Notes under the pieces: generated by a model | What the model was told of the DNA's origin: nothing | The model's input: the letters and a program-made list of their open reading frames with translations, nothing else | The model's database searches: none | Made by a program: the position numbers and the translations under genes | From: Nonomuraea aurantiaca | GTDB lineage: Bacteria > Actinomycetota > Actinomycetes > Streptosporangiales > Streptosporangiaceae | Assembly (NCBI RefSeq): GCF_020215705.1 | Contig: NZ_JAIWNB010000021.1 | Span: forward strand, 124,001 to 188,000 | Direction: 5' to 3' | Length of the DNA: 64,000 bases | In this document: positions 42,748-52,074 of the stretch, one piece after another | Position numbering within the stretch: position 1 is the stretch's first letter | Layout of the letters: the number at the start of each line of letters is the position of its first letter

Positions 42748-44148
42748 ATGACGCAATCCGCTCCTGTCGCTCCCCCGATCCCGGCCGTACAGCCGGAGAA
42801 GGGCAAGGCCAGCGGGCTGCTCCTGGCGATCATCCTCGTAGGGCAGTTCCTGGCCATCTTGAACGTCAACATCGTCAACGTGGCCACCCCGACCATCGAG
42901 GCCGATCTGCACTCATCAGGTGCCGGGCTGCAGATGATCGTGGCGGGATACACCATCGTCTACGCCGTCTTGTTGATCACCGGCGCCCGGCTCGGCGACC
43001 TGCTCGGCTACCGCAAGGCCTTTCTCGCCGGGCTCGCCTTCTTCACGCTCACCACGCTGGGCGCGGGGCTCGCCCCCACGACCGGCACGCTGGTCGCCGC
43101 CCGGCTCGCCCAGGGCGCCGGGGCGGCGCTGATGATGCCCCAGGTCATGACGCTGATCCAGCACAACTACCAGGGCGCGGCCAGAGGCCGGGCGCTGGGC
43201 CTGTGGTCGGCGGTGGTGAGCGGCGGCATCGTGGTCGGCCAGGCGCTCGGCGGGATTCTGCTCGGGCTCGGCGCCGGCTGGCGGATCGTCTTCCTCGTGC
43301 TGGTGCCGATCGGCGCGCTGCTGTTGGTCGCGGGCCTCCGGGTGCTCCCCGCCGACCACGGCGGCGGCCAGGGCGGGCTCGACCCGTGGGGTCTGGTGAG
43401 CCTGTCGGCCGCCGTGCTGCTGTTCGTGGTGCCGCTCGTGCTGGGCAGGGACCTCGGCTGGCCGCTGTGGGGCTGGGCCTCGATGGCGCTGAGCGCGGTG
43501 GTCTTCGTGGTGTTCGTCCGCGTCGAGCGCTGGGTGACCAGCCGCGGCGGGCGCCCGCTGGTCAACGCGCGCGTGCTGCGCGCGCCCGGCATGCGGCCGG
43601 GGCTCGCCGTGCTGCTGCTCGGGCCGGCCACCTGGGGCGCGTTCCTGTTCACCTCGGCGCTGCACCTTCAGGGCGACCTGCGCCTGTCGCCGCTGGCCTC
43701 GGGCATGATGCTCGTGCCCTGCGCGCTGGCGTTCGCGCTCGTGGGGCTCTGCTGGCCGCTGCTGCCGCCCGGCCTCCAGCGCTCGCTCGTGCCCTTCGGC
43801 TACGTGGTGGCTGCGCCGGCCTACCTGGGTCTTGGGCTCGCCTCCGGAGGCGGCGTCCTGTACGCGGTCATGAGCGCGCTCATCGGCGCCGGACTCGGCG
43901 TGCAGGTCGCGGTGACCAACATGGCGACCCAGCAGGTGGACGACGTCTACGCCGCCGACGCGAGCGGGGCGCTCCTCACCGTGATGCAGCTCGGCCAGGT
44001 GATCGGGGTGTCGACCGTGGGCACGCTCTTCATCTCCCTGAGCCAGGGCGGGGGCACCGGCTCCGCCTCGATGGCGACCGCCGTGGCGCTCGCGGCGCTG
44101 GCCGTACTGGCCGGATTGAGCTCGATCTTCTTGGTACGACGCCGCTGA
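42748..44148 (+). CDS. MFS transporter, drug:H+ antiporter type
   Basis: A 466-residue polytopic protein of the DHA2-type with about 14 TM helices. The signature GARLGDLLGYRKAF lies in the loop between TM2 and TM3, and motif C-like GIVVGQALGGILLGLGAGWR follows. It should export a toxic compound using the proton gradient. Start ATG 42748, 20 bases after the operator; the regulator gene is divergent. The last codons (FLVRRR) are repeated in DNA form after the stop. Confidence 0.93.
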   Translation: MTQSAPVAPPIPAVQPEKGKASGLLLAIILVGQFLAILNVNIVNVATPTIEADLHSSGAGLQMIVAGYTIVYAVLLITGARLGDLLGYRKAFLAGLAFFTLTTLGAGLAPTTGTLVAARLAQGAGAALMMPQVMTLIQHNYQGAARGRALGLWSAVVSGGIVVGQALGGILLGLGAGWRIVFLVLVPIGALLLVAGLRVLPADHGGGQGGLDPWGLVSLSAAVLLFVVPLVLGRDLGWPLWGWASMALSAVVFVVFVRVERWVTSRGGRPLVNARVLRAPGMRPGLAVLLLGPATWGAFLFTSALHLQGDLRLSPLASGMMLVPCALAFALVGLCWPLLPPGLQRSLVPFGYVVAAPAYLGLGLASGGGVLYAVMSALIGAGLGVQVAVTNMATQQVDDVYAADASGALLTVMQLGQVIGVSTVGTLFISLSQGGGTGSASMATAVALAALAVLAGLSSIFLVRRR

Positions 44149-44200
44149 GACTCTTCTTGGTACGACGCCGCTGAGAGCTGCGCCAGCGCTTCTTGGTACG
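44126..44200. repeat. 26-base tandem duplication of the MFS 3' end
   Basis: The 25 bases beginning TCTTCTTGGTACGACGCCGC at 44126-44150, including the TGA stop, are repeated exactly at 44152-44176. A third partial copy, TTCTTGGTACGGCGC, follows near 44190. Confidence 0.85.
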
Positions 44201-44229
44201 GCGCGGCCAAGACCTGTACCGGTCCTTTG

Positions 44230-44258
44230 CTTGAATCATTCAGGTTTATCGCTAGCGT
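44230..44258 (+). promoter_or_regulatory. FurA-type operator and promoter
   Basis: CTTGAAT-C-ATTCAGG (44230-44244) is an AT-rich near-palindrome covering a -35 like TTGAAT (44231-44236). TAGCGT (44253-44258) is 16 bases on. The start site would be within a few bases of ATG 44267, implying a leaderless or near-leaderless furA mRNA. Redox-controlled FurA/CatR proteins bind such sites upstream of their own gene. Confidence 0.6.
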
Positions 44259-44266
44259 GTCCGGAT

Positions 44267-44674
44267 ATGGGGGACAACGACCTAATTCGCCAGGCTGGGT
44301 TGCGGGTGACCGCGGCCCGCCTGGCGATCATGCGGACCGTGCGCGAAGGCGACCACCTCGACGTGGAAGCCGTCCACCGCGGCGTGCTCGACCGTGTGGG
44401 TCAGGTGTCCCTTCAGGCCGTCTACGACTCGCTGCACGCGCTGCACCAGGCCGGACTGCTCCGCAAGATCGAACCCATGGGCAGTCCGGCGCGCTACGAG
44501 GCCAGGGTGGGTGACAACCACCACCACCTCGTCTGCCGGCGCTGCGGCGGCATGACCGACGTCGACTGCGCGACGGGGATCGCCCCGTGTCTGGCGCCCG
44601 TCGACGCGGCCGGATTCGTCGTGGACGAAGCCGACGTCACCTTCTGGGGCGTCTGCCCGAACTGTCAACGATGA
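44267..44674 (+). CDS. furA: Fur-family repressor (FurA/CatR-like)
   Basis: A 135-residue repressor. The N-terminal HTH has LRVTAARLAIMRTV and VSLQAVYDSLHALHQAGLLR. The metal-binding C-terminus has the HHH stretch (N85-H88 region) and two CxxC pairs, C90/C93 and C130/C133, that hold structural zinc. It lies 19 bases before the catalase gene. In Streptomyces and mycobacteria the same pair forms a peroxide-responsive unit in which the oxidised repressor releases the shared promoter. Start ATG 44267; an upstream ATG at 44231 lies inside the operator and is unlikely. Confidence 0.94.
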   Translation: MGDNDLIRQAGLRVTAARLAIMRTVREGDHLDVEAVHRGVLDRVGQVSLQAVYDSLHALHQAGLLRKIEPMGSPARYEARVGDNHHHLVCRRCGGMTDVDCATGIAPCLAPVDAAGFVVDEADVTFWGVCPNCQR

Positions 44675-44693
44675 TTTTCGGAGGACCGCACTG

Positions 44694-46139
<1,446 letters not shown>

Positions 46140-46151
46140 CGCCGTACGCGA

Positions 46152-46188
46152 AACGGCCCGCGCCGATGTTCTCGTGGCGCGGGCCGTT
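46152..46188 (+). terminator. katA terminator
   Basis: AACGGCCCGCGCC and GGCGCGGGCCGTT form a perfect 13-base stem with an 11-base loop, 12 bases after the catalase stop. Confidence 0.9.
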
Positions 46189-46373
46189 CCCGTCGTGGGC
46201 GGTCCAAATGGAGGGCAGAGGGCTCTTCGGCAGGAGTCGTCAGACCGTACTCCGCGGTTGAGGACCGATCCTCTGCTTCGAACCGGGTGTGGCTGGTTGA
46301 TCTTCAAGGCGGTTCGGGCCAAGATATGAAGATCTTCGGATCTCGCGTACAAGGTCGAGCTGGAGTGCGTGGC

Positions 46374-46416
46374 GGCCCTGATGGTGTTGTGCTAGCAACC
46401 TGCCAGGGCCGTTTTT
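46374..46416. terminator. Hairpin with T-tract beside the DUF397 gene
   Basis: GGCCCTG and CAGGGCC pair around an inner GTTG/CAAC stem and are followed on the plus strand by GTTTTT, touching the DUF397 stop. It fits termination of plus-strand transcripts, and possibly of the DUF397 transcript too. The 46190-46373 stretch before it holds no gene I can support. Confidence 0.6.
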
Positions 46417-46643
46417 CATGAAGCGGTAGCGGCAAGCGAGTTCAGGTCGAACTCGCCGTCACGGACCCCGGCCGTGAAGGCGGCCCATTCACTCGGCGTG
46501 AAGACCAGAACGGGGCCGTCCTGCTCCTTGCCGTCTCGCAAAGCGACGTTTCCGTCGGCAAGGGGCGCGACTTCGACGCAGCTGCTCGCGCCGTTGCAGA
46601 AGCTGCTCTTCTGCCAGGTCGCTACCACGGGATCGATGTACAT
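46416..46643 (-). CDS. DUF397 domain protein
   Basis: A 75-residue protein of a family found in hundreds of copies in sporulating actinomycetes. Family blocks are WQKSSFCNGASSCVEVAPLA, VALRDGKEQDGPVLVF and FTPSEWAAFTAGVRDGEFDL. It probably binds or modulates its partner, the XRE regulator encoded 55 bases upstream on the same strand; several such pairs (BldB/WhiJ-like) act in development. Start ATG 46643 with GGGGAGAAA before it. Confidence 0.92.
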   Translation of the reverse strand: MYIDPVVATWQKSSFCNGASSCVEVAPLADGNVALRDGKEQDGPVLVFTPSEWAAFTAGVRDGEFDLNSLAATAS

Positions 46644-46698
46644 TTTCTCCCCAAACGGGCGAAAGGGGCACCATTGCCCCTTGTTATGATCTTTGTCG

Positions 46699-47562
46699 CT
46701 AGCCTCGCCACATCATCGCCTTGCGCTGGATGAGGACACGTGACTCGTCCTCGTCAAGCGCTTGGGACTTGATGTAGTCGAAGGCCGTCTCATATCCAGC
46801 CACACGTTCGAGATCCTCGACGAAGTTGGCCGTGTAGAGCTGCTCCAGGTATACAACATCGTCGAATTCCGCGAACTTCAGGTGGATGAACGCCCCCGTG
46901 TTGACGGGGTGCAGCGCATCCGTCGCCAGCACCTGCACGCTGACGTGCGGCAACAGCGACATCTCCAGGAGATGCTCCATCTGCGCACGCATGACCGAGG
47001 GCTCACCGAAACGACGCATCAGCGCCGGCTCGTCGATCACGAAACGTAGCTGGGACGGCTGCGGGCGGTGCAACACCCGCTGCTGCCGATCCAGGCGCGC
47101 CTCGACCCGGCTCCGGACACCGCTGTGCGTGATCCGTGAGATGCCACGGACGGAGAGGACGACCTCCCGTGCGTAGTCCTCAGTCTGGAGGAGACCAGGC
47201 ACGATCTGGGGTTCCCAGTTGCGCTGGAATGTCGCCTCCGCTTCCAGCCCGAGGAATCTTGTGTATTCCTCCGGGAGGGCGTCTTCGTAATCTTCCCACC
47301 ACCCACGCTGATCCGCATCCCTCAGCAGGGCGAAGAGTTCGTCACGTTTCTCACTGTCGATCTTGTAGAGCTCTGCCATTGCCTTGATGTCCTCGGCACT
47401 TGGCATCGTCTTGGCCGCTTCGATCCGGCTGATCTTGCTGGGACTCCAGCCCAGATCGCTGGCCACCCTGGCCCCCGTCAGCTTCTTTCGTTCGCGGAGG
47501 AGGCGTAGCTCTTGACCGAGTCTGAGCCTGCGAACAGTCGGACTGCCCTGCTGCGATGGCAC
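46699..47562 (-). CDS. XRE-family regulator with DUF5753-type ligand domain
   Basis: A 287-residue regulator. The HTH (about 10-70) is LGQELRLLRERKKLTGARVA with LGWSPSKISRIEAAKTMPSA. The C-terminal DUF5753 block has NWEPQIVPGLLQTEDYAREV and VVYLEQLYTANFVED. With DUF397 it forms the common actinomycete pair. The start is GTG 47562, with GAGGAG about 8 bases upstream; the frame runs to 47814 but through promoter-like, low-coding DNA. Two TGCAAnTTGCA palindromes lie upstream and are probably its operators. Confidence 0.9.
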   Translation of the reverse strand: MPSQQGSPTVRRLRLGQELRLLRERKKLTGARVASDLGWSPSKISRIEAAKTMPSAEDIKAMAELYKIDSEKRDELFALLRDADQRGWWEDYEDALPEEYTRFLGLEAEATFQRNWEPQIVPGLLQTEDYAREVVLSVRGISRITHSGVRSRVEARLDRQQRVLHRPQPSQLRFVIDEPALMRRFGEPSVMRAQMEHLLEMSLLPHVSVQVLATDALHPVNTGAFIHLKFAEFDDVVYLEQLYTANFVEDLERVAGYETAFDYIKSQALDEDESRVLIQRKAMMWRG

Positions 47563-47639
47563 CGTCCACTCTCCTCGTCGGGAATGAAGGTGAAGGTGTA
47601 ACGGGGGAAGGCCACTTAGCCGTTCGGTCAATCTTACAC

Positions 47640-47650
47640 TGCAACTTGCA
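47640..47650. promoter_or_regulatory. Palindrome TGCAAnTTGCA, site 1
   Basis: TGCAACTTGCA, 78 bases upstream of the XRE gene start. The same palindrome with the other centre base occurs at 47779-47789. Probably an operator for the XRE/DUF397 pair. Confidence 0.6.
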
Positions 47651-47778
47651 TGAGTACTGCCGCTGAGGCTTGCCGTAAGGGTTTCACGGAGTGAGCGTAA
47701 GGGGCAAGAGGGAGCCCAATCCCGAGGGGAAGAGGCTCCCCCCACCTGCTCTTGACCCAGGGCACCTGACAGTTGCCG

Positions 47779-47789
47779 TGCAAGTTGCA
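47779..47789. promoter_or_regulatory. Palindrome TGCAAnTTGCA, site 2
   Basis: TGCAAGTTGCA, with a further half-site AGTTGC at 47771. It lies about 119 bases before the small open frame at 47908 and 217 bases before the XRE gene, so it may control both directions. Confidence 0.6.
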
Positions 47790-47907
47790 CCCACAGATGC
47801 ACCCAAAATATCAAGCAAGGACCAAGAAAACTAAATCTTCTCTTGCTGAATGTATTGCACCCGGCCCATCCGGGAGAGACGATCGAGCTCTGGAAGGTAA
47901 CCGACGG

Positions 47908-48063
47908 ATGGGGGCCGAGATGACGACACGGCCTACCACACCGGGCCTACCGCTCTTTATCGCTGGCGGCCACGCGGGCCGCACCTCCGGCAACGTCGCC
48001 GTCCCGGACTTGAATCTCTGCCCCAGGGAGGCCGCTTGCCGGAAGGACCCCGCACGCATCTGA
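47908..48063 (+). CDS. Possible small protein divergent from the XRE gene
   Basis: A 51-residue frame starting at ATG 47908 (second Met at 47920), with GGAAGG 9 bases upstream. The peptide has TRPTTPGLPLFIAGGHAGRT and ends with two cysteines in NLCPREAACRKD. No family is recognised. The good ribosome site and the palindrome upstream argue for it; the short length and lack of a clear coding bias argue against. If it is not real, 47563-48235 is a 673-base stretch holding only the two palindromes. Confidence 0.35.
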   Translation: MGAEMTTRPTTPGLPLFIAGGHAGRTSGNVAVPDLNLCPREAACRKDPARI

Positions 48064-48235
48064 CTGACCACCGCGAATGTCGCTCATTCGAGCATGGAGA
48101 AACGCCAAGAAGCCGGACCCAGGCTGACCACCTATTAGCCGCTCAAAAGGGCTGCCACCCTGCGGCGACACCGGTCATCAGCCTGCGATCCGGCGAAAGA
48201 ACCCACCTCGAGTAATGCCGCGAAAGAGGTGTTCC

Positions 48236-48451
48236 ATGTACTCACAAGGTACCAAGGGACTCAGCCGAATCAAGACCCGGATCCGGGAACTCATGGCATG
48301 GGCGGATCGAGAGATCTGCATGGAGCCGGATGAGTTCGCCTACCGGCGCGGCTGGACCGTCGCCAAGACCGGATTCGGCGCCCGTCGCTACCGCGACCCC
48401 CGATTCGACCAGCTCACGATCCCCTCCCGAATCGCCGAGGAGGTGTCCTGA
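48236..48451 (+). CDS. Small basic protein of unknown function
   Basis: A 71-residue basic protein: MYSQGTKGLSRIKTRIRELM, MEPDEFAYRRGWTV, and RYRDPRFDQLTIPSRIAEEV. No TM helix. Start ATG 48236 with AAAGAGGTG 5 bases before; ATG 48215 is upstream in frame. The stop is 1 base before the next gene's start, so the two are translationally linked. Similar small genes precede a membrane protein in actinomycete integrative elements, to my recollection; no function is known. Confidence 0.65.
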   Translation: MYSQGTKGLSRIKTRIRELMAWADREICMEPDEFAYRRGWTVAKTGFGARRYRDPRFDQLTIPSRIAEEVS

Positions 48452-48452
48452 G

Positions 48453-49094
48453 ATGTCGAGGAACCCGCGTAACCAGATCTACCCCGCCAACGAGGACCTG
48501 CCGCCCGCCCGTACCGGGCTGCCGGCCAGGCTCTGGCGGATCCGTACCGAGTTGCTGCTGATCGGAGCGCTCGGCCTGGTGGTGCTGACCCTGCTGGGCG
48601 CCACCCAGCAGGGCCGGTGGTGGCCGTTCATCATGCTGACCAGCGCGATCTCCGCGCCCGCGGTGACCAGGACCGGCCGCAACTGGGTGGCGGCGCACTT
48701 CTGGTGCGTGGCGTCCCGGCACCGGCTGCAGAAGACCTGCCTGGAGACCACCATGCACACCCGCGCGGGCCGGATCCCGCTGGTGTTGTGGATCACGCCC
48801 ACACGTACGGGCGAGAAGGCCCTGGTGATGACCAGGGCGGGCATCTCCGCCGCGGAGTTCGAGGCTTACGCCGAGGAGATCGCGGCGGCGTGCTGGGCCA
48901 GGAGCGCCAACGTCTACCGGCACCGCAAATGGGCGCACCTGCTGATCGTGGAGATCGTCCGGCGTGACGAGCTGCCCGGCGCCGCCTCCCCCGGACTCGA
49001 CCGGCTCTACGGCCGCTCCTGGGCCTCTCTGAGGACCGACCTCGAGGAGCCCCCTGATCTGGCCAGGCCGTTCGCCCTGCCGCAGGTCGGCTGA
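48453..49094 (+). CDS. Membrane protein resembling conjugation-module proteins of actinomycete integrative elements
   Basis: A 213-residue protein. Two TM helices are likely at about 31-48 (LLLIGALGLVVLTLLGAT) and 52-70 (WWPFIMLTSAISAPAVTR). A cytosolic domain follows, with AAHFWCVASRHRLQKTCLET, GRIPLVLWITPTRTGEKALV and RHRKWAHLLIVEIVRRDE. This pattern is known to me from genes next to FtsK/TraB-like translocases in AICE-type elements. No translocase, integrase or replication gene is present here, so it may be a remnant. Start ATG 48453 with GAGGAGGTG 7 bases before. Confidence 0.6.
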   Translation: MSRNPRNQIYPANEDLPPARTGLPARLWRIRTELLLIGALGLVVLTLLGATQQGRWWPFIMLTSAISAPAVTRTGRNWVAAHFWCVASRHRLQKTCLETTMHTRAGRIPLVLWITPTRTGEKALVMTRAGISAAEFEAYAEEIAAACWARSANVYRHRKWAHLLIVEIVRRDELPGAASPGLDRLYGRSWASLRTDLEEPPDLARPFALPQVG

Positions 49095-49153
49095 CGATCT
49101 GCCGATGACCTGGAGAGTGGCGGCTCGGGCCTGGGCCGAACGCTCTCCAGTGC

Positions 49154-49185
49154 AAGCCCCGGAGACCGCGGGGGCTCCGGGGCTT
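49154..49185 (+). terminator. Hairpin after the 213-residue membrane protein gene
   Basis: AAGCCCCGGA and TCCGGGGCTT form a perfect 10-base stem with a 12-base loop, 60 bases after the stop and before the molybdopterin oxidoreductase gene. Confidence 0.75.
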
Positions 49186-49241
49186 CCCCATGGGTGCCGT
49201 ACGAGCCAAGATGAGTTCAACCGACGAACTCAGGAGCCGTG

Positions 49242-51431
49242 ATGACGTCGACCGTTCACCGGACCTGTCCCCTGTGCGAGGCCGTGTGCGGCCTGACACT
49301 CACCCTCGACGAGGGCGGGCACGTGACGAGCGTGCGGGGCGACAAGGACGACCCGTTCAGCAAGGCCTTCATCTGCCCCAAGGGCGCCAGCCTGGGCCGC
49401 CTGGACGAGGACCCCGACCGGCTGCGCAAGCCGCTGATCAGGGAGGGCGAGCTCTGGCGCGAGGTCGGCTGGGACGAGGCGTTCGCCGCCGTCAAGCAGG
49501 GCCTCGACCAGGTCACGGAGCGGCACGGCCGCCAGTCGGTCGGCGTCTATCTCGGCAACCCCAACGTGCACAACATGGCGGGCCAGCTCTACGGCACGCC
49601 GCTGCTCAAGTCCCTCGGCACCCGCAACATCTTCTCGGCCAGCACCGCCGACCAGATGCCCAAGCACGTCGCCAGCGGGCTGATGTTCGGCCATCCGCTC
49701 GCCGTCCCGGTGCCGGACCTCGACCGGACCGACTACCTGCTCATGCTGGGCGCCAACCCGCTGGAGTCCAACGGCTCGCTGTGCACCGCGCCCGACTTCC
49801 CCGGCCGGCTCAAGGCGCTGCGCGCCCGCGGCGGCCGGCTCGTCGTGGTCGACCCCCGCCGCACCAGGACCGCCGGACTGGCCGACGAGCACGTGTTCGT
49901 ACGGCCGGGCACCGACGCCTACCTGCTCTTCGGGATCGCGCACACGCTCCTCGCCGAGGACCTGACCACGGTGTCCCACGAGGTCAACGGCCTGGACGAA
50001 TTACGCGAGGCGGCCAAGCACTTCCCGCCCGAGGTGGTGTCCCGCCGCACCGGCGTGCCCGCCGAGGTGATCGTCCGGCTGGCCAGGGAGCTGGCGGCGG
50101 CCAGGACGGCGGCCGTCTACGCCAGGATCGGCACGTGTACGGCCGAGTTCGGCACGCTGGCCCAATGGCTGGTGGACGTGCTCAACGTGCTGACCGGCAA
50201 CCTCGACCGGCCCGGCGGCGCGATGTTCGCCAAGCCCGCCACCGAGTTCGGCCTGGGCCGCCGGCCCTACACGGTGGGCCGGTGGAAGAGCCGGGTCAGG
50301 GGCCTGCCCGAGGCCAACGGCGAGTTGCCGGTCGCCACGCTCGCCGACGAGATCGAGACGCCCGGCGACGGGCAGGTCCGGTTCCTCCTCACCGTGGCGG
50401 GCAATCCGGTGCTCTCCGCGCCGCACGGCCCCCGGCTCGACGCGGCCTTCGGGCGGCTCGACTTCATGGTCAGCGTCGACCCCTATCTCAACGAGACCAC
50501 CAAGCACGCGCACGTCATCCTGCCGCCGCCGCGCGCCCTCCAGTCGGGGCACTACGACTTCGCCCTGCTCAACTTCGCGGTGCGCAACTACACCCGCTAC
50601 TCGCCGCCGTCGCTGCCCCTGGACGGGCAGCCGTCGGAGGCGCAGATCCTGGCCAGGCTGACCATGATCGCCTCCGGGCAGGAGGGCGATCTCGATGAGT
50701 TCGTCCTCGACCAGATGCTGCGCAAGGCGGTCGACCTGCCGGGCTCGGGCGTGGAAGGGCGCGACGTGGCCGAGCTGCGGGCCGCGCTCGAAGGCGATTG
50801 CGGGGCCGAGCGCCGGCTCGACCTGATGCTCAAGCTTGGCCCGTACGGAAAGTGGGCGGGCAAGGGCGACCTGTCGCTGCGCAAGCTGCTCGACAACCCG
50901 CACGGGCTGGACCTCGGCCCGCTGGAGCCCCGGCTGGGCGAGGTGCTGAGGACCGCCTCCGGGGTGATCGAGCTCGCGCCGCCGCAGCTCATCGAGGACG
51001 TGGAGCGGCTGCGCGGCGGGCTGGAGCAGGAGCCGCCGGAGATCGTCCTGATCGGGCGGCGCCACCTGCGCTCCAACAACAGCTGGCTGCACAACGTGGG
51101 CTCGCTGGTCGGCGGCAGCAACACCTGCACGCTCCAGATCAACCCGGCCGACGTGGCCAGGCTCGGACTGGACGGGGAGGCCCTGGTCCGCTCGGCCACG
51201 GGAGAGCTCAGGGTGCCGCTCGAACCCACCGACACCATCATGCCCGGCGTGGTCAGCCTGCCCCACGGCTGGGGACACGCGGGCAGCGCTCAGCTGGTCG
51301 CCGCCGAGCACGCGGGGGTCAGCGCGAATGTGCTGACCGATGAGTCGGCAATAGACGTTCCGTCGGGAAATGCCGTGTTCAATGGGGTTCCGGTGACGAT
51401 TTTGCCAACCGGGGTGATCACCGCACATTAA
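49242..51431 (+). CDS. Molybdopterin-dependent oxidoreductase (DMSO reductase superfamily)
   Basis: A 729-residue enzyme. The N-terminal [4Fe-4S] motif is C-x2-C-x3-C-x28-C (CPLCEAVCG ... ICPKG). Cofactor domains include GANPLESNGSL, VVVDPRRTRTAGLADEH, TGNLDRPGGAMF, DPYLNETTKHAHVILPPP and the C-terminal MopB-binding block (LQINPADVARLGLDGE, SLPHGWGHAG). No Tat signal, so it is cytosolic. The electron acceptor and substrate are unknown; it belongs with formate dehydrogenase/nitrate reductase-like proteins common in actinomycetes. Start ATG 49242 with AGGAG 5 bases before; GTG 49239 is an alternative. Confidence 0.9.
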   Translation: MTSTVHRTCPLCEAVCGLTLTLDEGGHVTSVRGDKDDPFSKAFICPKGASLGRLDEDPDRLRKPLIREGELWREVGWDEAFAAVKQGLDQVTERHGRQSVGVYLGNPNVHNMAGQLYGTPLLKSLGTRNIFSASTADQMPKHVASGLMFGHPLAVPVPDLDRTDYLLMLGANPLESNGSLCTAPDFPGRLKALRARGGRLVVVDPRRTRTAGLADEHVFVRPGTDAYLLFGIAHTLLAEDLTTVSHEVNGLDELREAAKHFPPEVVSRRTGVPAEVIVRLARELAAARTAAVYARIGTCTAEFGTLAQWLVDVLNVLTGNLDRPGGAMFAKPATEFGLGRRPYTVGRWKSRVRGLPEANGELPVATLADEIETPGDGQVRFLLTVAGNPVLSAPHGPRLDAAFGRLDFMVSVDPYLNETTKHAHVILPPPRALQSGHYDFALLNFAVRNYTRYSPPSLPLDGQPSEAQILARLTMIASGQEGDLDEFVLDQMLRKAVDLPGSGVEGRDVAELRAALEGDCGAERRLDLMLKLGPYGKWAGKGDLSLRKLLDNPHGLDLGPLEPRLGEVLRTASGVIELAPPQLIEDVERLRGGLEQEPPEIVLIGRRHLRSNNSWLHNVGSLVGGSNTCTLQINPADVARLGLDGEALVRSATGELRVPLEPTDTIMPGVVSLPHGWGHAGSAQLVAAEHAGVSANVLTDESAIDVPSGNAVFNGVPVTILPTGVITAH

Positions 51432-51441
51432 GGTGTCGCGC

Positions 51442-52044
51442 GTGACTATCGCACCAGAAGAGGACCGCCTGACCGCCCAGATCGCCTTCGCCGTCGAGAT
51501 CGACAAGTTGAAGCGGATCATCCGCCGCAACCATCTCATGGACGGCTCACGGCGAGAGAACGACGCAGAGCACTCCTGGTACGTAGGCATGCTGGCCATG
51601 GTCCTGGGCGAGCACGCGCCACCCGGGACGGACATCCAGCGGGTGGTGTCCATGCTGCTCGTGCACGACCTGGTCGAGATCGACGCCGGTGACACCTTCA
51701 TCTATGACACGGCCGCGGTGGCCGCCCAGCCCGACGCGGAGCGGGCCGCCGCGGACCGCATCTTCGCGCTGCTCCCGGGCGAGCAGGGGGCGGCGATGCG
51801 GGCGCTCTGGGACGAGTTCGAGGCCCGGGAGACGCCGGAGGCGAAGTTCGCCCGAGCGCTCGACCGCTTCGCGCCGATCCTGGCCAACCACCACACCGAG
51901 GGCGGCACCTGGCCGCTGTTCAAGGTGACGGCCGCGCAGGTCAAGGAGAAGGTACGGCTCATCGAGGACGGCTCGCCGTCGCTCGGGGCGTACGCGCTCG
52001 AGCTGGTCGAGCTCTCCATCGCCAGGGGACACCTGTCCGAGTGA
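51442..52044 (+). CDS. HD-domain phosphohydrolase (YfbR/5'-deoxynucleotidase-like)
   Basis: A 200-residue protein. The HD motif residues are H in NDAEHSWYVGM, HD in LLVHDLVEIDAGD, and a later Asp in RALDRFAPILANHH. This is the YfbR/HD_3 type, which removes phosphate from deoxynucleoside monophosphates; the substrate here is not proven. Start GTG 51442 (AAGGTG about 7 bases before) is preferred over GTG 51433, which lacks a ribosome site. It follows the molybdopterin gene by 10 bases but is probably unrelated in function. Confidence 0.88.
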   Translation: MTIAPEEDRLTAQIAFAVEIDKLKRIIRRNHLMDGSRRENDAEHSWYVGMLAMVLGEHAPPGTDIQRVVSMLLVHDLVEIDAGDTFIYDTAAVAAQPDAERAAADRIFALLPGEQGAAMRALWDEFEARETPEAKFARALDRFAPILANHHTEGGTWPLFKVTAAQVKEKVRLIEDGSPSLGAYALELVELSIARGHLSE

Positions 52045-52074
52045 TGCCCTTATGGCCGGGGTAGGGGACATGTC

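Noticed and set aside
46260..46290. TTCGAA-containing stretch as a tRNA or att site
   Set aside because: It resembles a T-loop on the minus strand, but no acceptor, D- or anticodon stems could be laid out and no CCA-type end is present.
48453..49094. Intact integrative element around the 213-residue membrane protein
   Set aside because: No integrase, excisionase, Rep or FtsK/TraB gene and no direct att repeats were found; only a remnant is proposed.
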